NCBI GenBank assembly: GCA_964352775.1
Contig: CAYGTK010000131.1
Coordinates: 1 to 12,225 of the forward strand
Source: CAYGTK01 sp964352775
Lineage (GTDB): Bacteria; Bacteroidota; Bacteroidia; Chitinophagales; CAIOSU01
Length of the DNA: 12,225 bases
Direction: 5' to 3'
Position numbers and translations under genes: made by a program. Shown one piece after another: positions 7,634 to 12,225 of this stretch. The notes below the pieces were generated by a model. It was given only the letters and a program-made list of their open reading frames with translations, was not told the DNA's origin and ran no database searches. Numbering within the stretch: the stretch's first letter is position 1; each line of letters opens with the position of its first letter.

Positions 7634-8611
7634 ATGAGCGAGAGTATAGAACACGCACACTGTTTAATAATTGGGAGTGGACCAGCAGGTTACACGGCCG
7701 CTATATATGCCGCACGCGCAGGTTTGAACCCCGTTTTGTATCAAGGAATGGAGCCTGGTGGGCAATTAATGATAACTACAGATGTAGAGAACTATCCTGG
7801 TTATGCTAAAGGAATAATGGGGCCACAGATGATGGATGACTTCCGAGAGCAAGCAGAACGTATGGGGGCCGACATTAGATTCGGAATGATAACCGAAGTT
7901 GACTTTACTGGACCAGTTCATAAAGTTGTGGTAGACGGTAAAACCACCATGACGGCCGATGCTGTTATTATTAGTACTGGTGCATCTGCTCGTTGGTTGG
8001 GTATGGAATCAGAGAAGCGACTTAACGGACACGGCGTATCAGCTTGTGCAGTTTGCGATGGTTTCTTCTATAAGCAACAAGATGTGGCGATAGTAGGTGC
8101 AGGAGATACAGCAGCTGAAGAAGCGCTTTATTTAAGTAAGATCTGTAAGCAAGTGCACATGTTCATCCGCCGCGACGAAATGCGTGCATCTAAGGTAATG
8201 CAAGAGCGTGTTTTCAAAACCGATAACATAAAGATATACTGGAATACCGAGACAGATGAGATATTGGGTGATGTAGCTGTAGAAGCAGTTCGCATTTACA
8301 ATAACAAAACGAACGAGAAAACGGAAATTCCTATTACAGGATTCTTCGTAGCTATTGGCCATACTCCTAACTCAGGCATCTTTAAAGATTGGTTGGATAT
8401 GGATGATGCAGGCTACTTGAAAGTAGAAATTGGTAGTACCCGAACTAATAGACCAGGAGTGTTTGCTAGTGGAGATGTTCAAGATAATATCTACCGTCAG
8501 GCAGTAACGGCAGCAGGTTCAGGTTGTATGGCAGCATTGGATGCTGTGCGTTACCTAGGTGCATTGGCATTGGATGCTAAACCTTTGGAAGAAGTTTCGC
8601 AAACCAATTAG
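7634..8611 (+). CDS. trxB: Thioredoxin-disulfide reductase
   Basis: Cytoplasmic FAD enzyme that moves electrons from NADPH to oxidised thioredoxin; 325 residues, normal for the low-molecular-weight bacterial class. The FAD-binding loop is GSGPAG (14-19), the redox-active disulfide is CAVC (Cys138/Cys141), the NADPH-binding loop is GAGDTA (155-160) followed by EEALYLS, and the RRDEMRAS segment (179-186) has the Arg residues that bind the NADPH phosphate. The second FAD motif is FASGDVQD (278-285). It lies 70 bp after the DUF4249 gene and 36 bp before the peroxidase gene, on the same strand, suggesting an operon with the peroxidase and BshB1 genes. No thioredoxin gene is present in the window. 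Confidence 0.97.
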   Translation: MSESIEHAHCLIIGSGPAGYTAAIYAARAGLNPVLYQGMEPGGQLMITTDVENYPGYAKGIMGPQMMDDFREQAERMGADIRFGMITEVDFTGPVHKVVVDGKTTMTADAVIISTGASARWLGMESEKRLNGHGVSACAVCDGFFYKQQDVAIVGAGDTAAEEALYLSKICKQVHMFIRRDEMRASKVMQERVFKTDNIKIYWNTETDEILGDVAVEAVRIYNNKTNEKTEIPITGFFVAIGHTPNSGIFKDWLDMDDAGYLKVEIGSTRTNRPGVFASGDVQDNIYRQAVTAAGSGCMAALDAVRYLGALALDAKPLEEVSQTN

Positions 8612-8647
8612 CAGGTTCTGGCGTTAAACGTCAAACACAAGCGAAAC

Positions 8648-9142
8648 ATGGAAAAAAGCATACATCAGTTCAAAGTAAAGAGTTTAGAAGGGCAAGACGT
8701 TGATCTTGCGGGATTGAAGGATAAAGTAGTACTGGTAGTTAATACAGCTACCGAGTGCGGGTTGACCCCTCAACTGAAAGACCTAGAAGAACTGTATAAA
8801 GAATACAAACCAAAAGGTTTAGAGATAATTGCCTTCCCTTCTAACGATTTCATGGGTCAAGAGCCTAGGGAAGGAGAGGAGATAAAGGGCTTCTGTGAGC
8901 GCAACTACGGCGTGTCGTTCCCAATGATGGAGAAGACACATGTGAAAGGCAAAGAGCAGCATGAGGTATTTGACTTCCTTTCTGATAAGAAGAAGAATGG
9001 AAAGGTAAATTCTACGCCAAAATGGAATTTTCATAAGTACTTGGTAGGTAAGGACGGGCAAGTAGTAGATTACTACTTACCAATAACCAAACCCAATGCA
9101 GGTAAGGTAAAGCGTGCCATCGATAAATTGCTGAAAGCCTAA
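8648..9142 (+). CDS. Glutathione peroxidase family protein, cysteine type, probably thioredoxin-dependent
   Basis: Cytoplasmic peroxidase of 164 residues reducing hydroperoxides. The peroxidatic residue is Cys37 in NTATECGLTPQ, not selenocysteine. The catalytic partners Gln71 (MGQEP) and Trp126/Asn127 (KWNFHKYL) are present. Cys83 in GFCERNYGVSFP is at the place of the resolving cysteine of yeast Gpx3 and plant homologues, enzymes reduced by thioredoxin. The middle cysteine of those proteins (FPCNQF) is replaced here by Ser65 in FPSNDF. The glutathione-binding features of tetrameric animal enzymes cannot be judged from sequence alone. Its position directly after the thioredoxin reductase gene fits the thioredoxin-dependent route; the name glutathione peroxidase is therefore probably misleading about the donor. 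It ends 2 bp before the next gene. Confidence 0.93.
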   Translation: MEKSIHQFKVKSLEGQDVDLAGLKDKVVLVVNTATECGLTPQLKDLEELYKEYKPKGLEIIAFPSNDFMGQEPREGEEIKGFCERNYGVSFPMMEKTHVKGKEQHEVFDFLSDKKKNGKVNSTPKWNFHKYLVGKDGQVVDYYLPITKPNAGKVKRAIDKLLKA

Positions 9143-9144
9143 CT

Positions 9145-9879
9145 TTGGCCGATAAAAAATTAGATATACTAGCCTTTGGTGCTCATCCCGATGATGTGGA
9201 ATTGAGCAGTGCGGGTACTTTGCTTGCACACAAGCAAATGGGCTATACTTTCGGCTTGGTAGACCTTACTCGAGGTGAATTAGGTACAAGAGGTAGCGCG
9301 GAAATAAGAGACCAAGAAGCCGCAGCTGCAGCCAAGATACTTGGAGCAGATGTACGCGTAAACCTAGCTTTTGCAGATGGTTTCTTTAGCAATGATAAAG
9401 AACATCAGCTAGAGGTTATGAAAGTGATCCGTAGGTTCAAGCCTGATGTAGTCTTAGCTAATGCTATTACTGATCGCCATCCTGACCACGGCATGGGTGC
9501 GCAGTTGTTGATACGGTCTTGTTTTTTGGCGGGCCTTCCCAAAATAGAAACGGAATATGATGGTCAGTCACAAGAAGCTTGGCGACCAAAGAATCTTTAC
9601 CATTATATACAGAGTGATTACATCGACCCTGATCTGGTGGTGGACATCACCCCACACTTTGAGCAGAAGATGGAAGCGGTAAAAGCTTATTCCTCACAGT
9701 TCTTTAGTGGTAAGCACGATCATGATGATGAACCTGATACGTTCATTTCTTCCCCAGAGTTCTTAGACCTACTTTCTTCTCGCGCTATTGACTTTGGTAA
9801 GGCCATAGGAGTGCGCTACGCAGAGGGATTTACTTCTTCCCGCTTTTTAGGAGTGAAAGAAATTATGAAACTTTCGTAG
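9145..9879 (+). CDS. bshB1: BshB1 deacetylase of bacillithiol biosynthesis
   Basis: Zinc-dependent LmbE/PIG-L family deacetylase, 244 residues, which removes acetate from N-acetylglucosaminyl-malate in bacillithiol synthesis. Zinc and catalytic motifs are AHPDD (13-17: His14, Asp16, Asp17) and RHPDHG (111-116: His115). LTRGELGTRGS (41-51) and RYAEGFTSSRF (224-234) are typical of BshB1 rather than other LmbE proteins. The start is TTG at 9145, two bases after the preceding stop: the frame is closed by TAA at 9124-9126, has no ATG before TTG, and the next in-frame Met (residue 32) would cut off the AHPDD motif. The short spacing implies translational coupling to the peroxidase gene. A His/Asp-rich loop HDHDDEP (191-197) is present. 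BshA and BshC are not in the window. An alternative is a related sugar deacetylase, which I consider less likely. Confidence 0.9.
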   Translation: MADKKLDILAFGAHPDDVELSSAGTLLAHKQMGYTFGLVDLTRGELGTRGSAEIRDQEAAAAAKILGADVRVNLAFADGFFSNDKEHQLEVMKVIRRFKPDVVLANAITDRHPDHGMGAQLLIRSCFLAGLPKIETEYDGQSQEAWRPKNLYHYIQSDYIDPDLVVDITPHFEQKMEAVKAYSSQFFSGKHDHDDEPDTFISSPEFLDLLSSRAIDFGKAIGVRYAEGFTSSRFLGVKEIMKLS

Positions 9880-10024
9880 ATCGAACGGTGTAATTCCTTA
9901 TTTCCATTATCGAATTTTCAATAGAACTAGCTTGCTGTTAACTATTTGTTAGTAAGGTTTAGATTTCACACTTTGACTTGATACGAAACCTATGCTATTA
10001 CTGCATTCTGTCTAAGGAATTTTG

Positions 10025-10032
10025 TATTTTTG
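10025..10032 (+). promoter_or_regulatory. -7 promoter element of the glyoxylate bypass operon
   Basis: TATTTTTG is a full match to the Bacteroidota -7 consensus TAnnTTTG. Transcription would start near 10037-10039, leaving a leader of about 28 nt before the ATG at 10066. The place for a -33 TTTG (about 10002-10005) reads TGCA, so the upstream element is poor and activation by a regulator is possible. The element also rules against a start codon at TTG 10030-10032, which lies within it. Confidence 0.55.
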
Positions 10033-10038
10033 CACGGA

Positions 10039-10053
10039 ATTTCTAACAGAAAT
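10039..10053. promoter_or_regulatory. Dyad at the predicted transcription start of the glyoxylate operon
   Basis: ATTTCT-AAC-AGAAAT is a perfect 6-bp inverted repeat with a 3-nt centre, lying just after the -7 element and across the expected transcription start. Such a position fits a repressor operator or a small hairpin at the 5' end of the mRNA. The dyad is seen; function is inference. Confidence 0.35.
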
Positions 10054-10065
10054 ACAACAAACACT

Positions 10066-11664
10066 ATGTCGCAAGTTACAGCGCCTGAAGTAGCAGGAGT
10101 TACCATAAACGGTACTATTACCCACGAATTCGCAGAAATACTAACCCCTGAAGCCGTAGCCTTTGTTGCCAAGTTGCACAGGGCTTTTAACGGTCGCAGG
10201 GAAGAATTGCTAGCCAAACGCCAAGAGCGCCAGCAGCAAATTGACAACGGAATATTTCCTGACTTTTTACCAGAGACCAAAGAAATTCGCGAAGGCGATT
10301 GGAAATGTGCCCCTCAACCAGCTGATCTTCAAGATCGTCGTGTAGAGATCACTGGTCCTGTAGATCGTAAAATGGTGATCAACGCGCTGAATTCTGGTGC
10401 GAAGACTTTCATGGCCGACTTTGAGGATAGTAATAGTCCTAAATGGGAAAATAATATTGGTGGTCAGATCAATCTTCGTGATGCTAATCGCGGAACTATC
10501 AGTTTCACTAACGCTAAAGGAAAGCACTATGAGCTAGGTGAGAACCCAGCAACATTGCTAGTGCGCCCACGTGGATGGCACTTGTTGGAGAAGCATGTAT
10601 TAGTAGATGGAGACCCGATCTCAGGTGGATTATTCGATTTCGGATTGTACTTCTTCCACAATGTGAAAACATTGTTGGAGAAGGGTAGTGGTCCATATTT
10701 CTACTTACCTAAAATGGAAAGCCACCTAGAGGCTCGCCTTTGGAACGATGCTTTTGTTCTAGCACAAGACGAATTGGGCATTCCACAAGGAACTATTAAA
10801 GCAACTGTTTTGGTAGAAACCATTTTGGCTTCTTTTGAGCTGAACGAAATACTTTACGAATTACGCGAGCACAGTGCAGGATTGAACTGTGGCCGTTGGG
10901 ATTATATTTTCTCTTACATCAAGCGTTTCCGTAACCACGAATCGTTCATTACTCCAGATCGTGATCAGGTGGGTATGACGGTTCATTTCATGCGTTCATA
11001 CTCACTTTTGGTTATCCAAACGTGTCACCGTCGTGGTGTACATGCAATGGGTGGTATGGCAGCTCAAATTCCTATTAAGAACGACGAAGCTGCTAATGCA
11101 GCAGCAGTTGAGAAAGTACGTACCGACAAAGAGCGTGAAGCCAAAGACGGACACGATGGTACTTGGGTAGCACACCCAGGTTTGGTAAAAGTAGCTTACG
11201 ATGAGTTTGACAAGTACATGCCTACACCAAACCAAATTGATAAGATGCCAGATGCAGATATTACTGCAGCCGACTTGATAGCAGTTCCCGAAGGAACTAT
11301 TAGTGAAGCAGGAGTTCGTAAAAACATCAACGTAGGTATTCTTTACATCGAAAGTTGGTTGCGTGGTGTTGGTGCTGCAGCTATTTACCATTTGATGGAA
11401 GATGCAGCTACGGCTGAGATCTCTCGTACGCAAGTATGGCAATGGATGAAGTACGGTGCTAAACTAGATGATGGCCGTACTTTAACTAAAGAGCTTTATG
11501 ACCAACTACTTCCTGAAGAGTTGGCTAAGATAAAGGACTACGTAGGCGAAGCAGCTTACAACAACGGACGTTTTGATAAAGCGGTAGAGCTATTCAACGA
11601 TTTGGTTTTCCAAGACGATTTCGCAGAGTTCCTTACATTACCAGCTTACAACTACATCGATTAG
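10066..11664 (+). CDS. aceB: Malate synthase A
   Basis: Cytoplasmic enzyme of the glyoxylate bypass that condenses glyoxylate with acetyl-CoA to malate. With the ATG at 10066 it has 532 residues, the usual length of malate synthase A. Family signatures in order: GPVDRKMVINALNSGAK (97-113), MADFEDSNSPKWEN (116-129), RPRGWHL (167-173), YLPKMESH (213-220), ATVLVETILA (246-255) with Glu251, CGRWDYIFS (275-283) with Asp279, and LMEDAATAEISRTQ (443-456) with the general-base Asp446, equivalent by motif to the catalytic Asp of the E. coli enzyme. The frame is open upstream to a TTG at 10030, but that codon lies in the -7 promoter element and adds 12 residues that do not fit the family. The isocitrate lyase gene follows after 42 bp, so both are one operon, as in aceBA of enterobacteria. 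Confidence 0.98.
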   Translation: MSQVTAPEVAGVTINGTITHEFAEILTPEAVAFVAKLHRAFNGRREELLAKRQERQQQIDNGIFPDFLPETKEIREGDWKCAPQPADLQDRRVEITGPVDRKMVINALNSGAKTFMADFEDSNSPKWENNIGGQINLRDANRGTISFTNAKGKHYELGENPATLLVRPRGWHLLEKHVLVDGDPISGGLFDFGLYFFHNVKTLLEKGSGPYFYLPKMESHLEARLWNDAFVLAQDELGIPQGTIKATVLVETILASFELNEILYELREHSAGLNCGRWDYIFSYIKRFRNHESFITPDRDQVGMTVHFMRSYSLLVIQTCHRRGVHAMGGMAAQIPIKNDEAANAAAVEKVRTDKEREAKDGHDGTWVAHPGLVKVAYDEFDKYMPTPNQIDKMPDADITAADLIAVPEGTISEAGVRKNINVGILYIESWLRGVGAAAIYHLMEDAATAEISRTQVWQWMKYGAKLDDGRTLTKELYDQLLPEELAKIKDYVGEAAYNNGRFDKAVELFNDLVFQDDFAEFLTLPAYNYID

Positions 11665-11706
11665 AAACAACATTCACAATAAATATTTAATAAACAATAG
11701 TTCAAG

Positions 11707-12225
11707 ATGACAAAGCAAGATCGCATAAATGCATTGGTGAAAGATTGGGAAACCAATCCACGCTGGGAAGGTATTACTCGCCCTTACTCTGCCGAAGAGG
11801 TAGTTAACGTAAGTGGATCGGTACAAGTAGAGCACACCCTTGCAAAGAACGGTGCTGATAAACTATGGGAAGGTATTACTACCAAGCCTTGGGTGGCTGG
11901 ATTGGGTGCCCTAACAGGTAACCAAGCAGTACAAGAAGTACAAGCAGGTATGCCAGCTATTTACCTAAGCGGATGGCAGGTAGCTGCTGATGCTAACATA
12001 GCAGGCGAAATGTACCCCGACCAGAGTTTGTACCCAGCTAACTCGGTACCATTAGTTGTTAAGCGAATTAATAACGCTTTGATGCGTCGTGATCAGATCC
12101 AATGGTTGAACAACGATGGTGACATCGATTGGATGGTGCCGATTATGGCAGATGCAGAAGCTGGTTTCGGTGGAAACTTGAACGCATTTGAATTGATGAA
12201 AGCATTGATAGAAGCAGGTGCAGCA
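11707..12225 (+). CDS. aceA: Isocitrate lyase (N-terminal 173 residues, cut by window edge)
   Basis: Cleaves isocitrate to glyoxylate and succinate, the first step of the glyoxylate bypass, providing glyoxylate for the malate synthase encoded just upstream. The reading frame stays open from ATG 11707 to the end of the window. Motifs of the family seen are WEGITRPYS (20-28), KLWEGI (52-57), WVAGLGALTGNQA (62-74), YLSGWQVAADAN (86-97) forming part of the substrate site, and VPIMADAEAGFGG (144-156) with a metal-site Asp149, followed by NAFELMKALIEAGAA. The catalytic cysteine motif KKCGH lies beyond the edge and cannot be checked. About 40% of the usual length of about 430 residues is present. 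The AT-rich 42-bp gap has no terminator and no Shine-Dalgarno sequence. Confidence 0.97.
   Translation, partial: MTKQDRINALVKDWETNPRWEGITRPYSAEEVVNVSGSVQVEHTLAKNGADKLWEGITTKPWVAGLGALTGNQAVQEVQAGMPAIYLSGWQVAADANIAGEMYPDQSLYPANSVPLVVKRINNALMRRDQIQWLNNDGDIDWMVPIMADAEAGFGGNLNAFELMKALIEAGAA

Noticed and set aside
9945..9975. Alternative promoter TTTG-N19-ACACTTTG upstream of malate synthase
   Set aside because: The spacing is right but the TA of the -7 element is missing; the TATTTTTG at 10025 is a better match and closer to the gene.
9955..9991. AGGTTT / AAACCT stem as a terminator for the bshB1 operon
   Set aside because: Only 6 bp with a 25-nt loop and no T tract.
9892..10021. 9-bp inverted repeat AATTCCTTA / TAAGGAATT in the region before malate synthase
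   Set aside because: The arms are 112 bp apart and AT-rich; a chance match is likely without conservation data.
11002..11442. A 146-codon open frame on the minus strand, rich in Cys, Thr and Phe
   Set aside because: It lies fully antisense to the conserved malate synthase gene, has an odd composition and no recognisable domain; it is a codon-pattern shadow.

Overview
The window looks like chromosomal DNA of a member of the Bacteroidota, most likely a free-living aerobic flavobacterium- or cytophaga-like organism. The signs are a TonB-dependent receptor of the carboxypeptidase-regulatory-domain type followed by a DUF4249 lipoprotein, a LytS/LytTR two-component pair of the type common in this phylum, a BshB1-type bacillithiol deacetylase, near absence of Shine-Dalgarno sequences before the start codons, and at least one clear Bacteroidota-type -7 promoter element (TAnnTTTG) upstream of the malate synthase gene. 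No mobile element, tRNA, rRNA, CRISPR array or prophage was seen, and gene packing is dense.

Layout. Positions 2-103 are the 3' end of an outer-membrane barrel protein, followed by a terminator-like hairpin (114-141). Positions 184-1985 hold a sensor histidine kinase and a LytTR response regulator, translationally coupled by an ATGA overlap. They run into a convergent gene (1992-4058, minus strand) for a polytopic membrane protein with a C-terminal TPR region, resembling the TMTC / GT-C glycosyltransferase architecture. A 119-bp divergent promoter region with a perfect 5-bp dyad separates it from a TonB-dependent receptor (4178-6604), which overlaps by ATGA with a DUF4249 lipoprotein (6601-7563); these two are probably one outer-membrane uptake module.

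Next is a compact thiol-redox group on the plus strand: thioredoxin reductase (7634-8611), a cysteine-type glutathione peroxidase homologue with the peroxidatic/resolving Cys pair of thioredoxin-dependent enzymes (8648-9142), and BshB1 deacetylase of bacillithiol synthesis starting at TTG (9145-9879). The expected flow is NADPH to TrxB to thioredoxin to the peroxidase, while BshB1 contributes to the low-molecular-weight thiol pool.

Finally, after a 186-bp regulatory gap with a good -7 element and a dyad at the predicted transcription start, the glyoxylate bypass operon begins: malate synthase (10066-11664) then isocitrate lyase (11707 to beyond the window edge). Together they allow growth on acetate or fatty acids.

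Most genes are recognisable families. The least understood parts are the receptor/DUF4249 pair and the TMTC-like TPR protein. I found no clear evidence of a wholly new multi-gene system.
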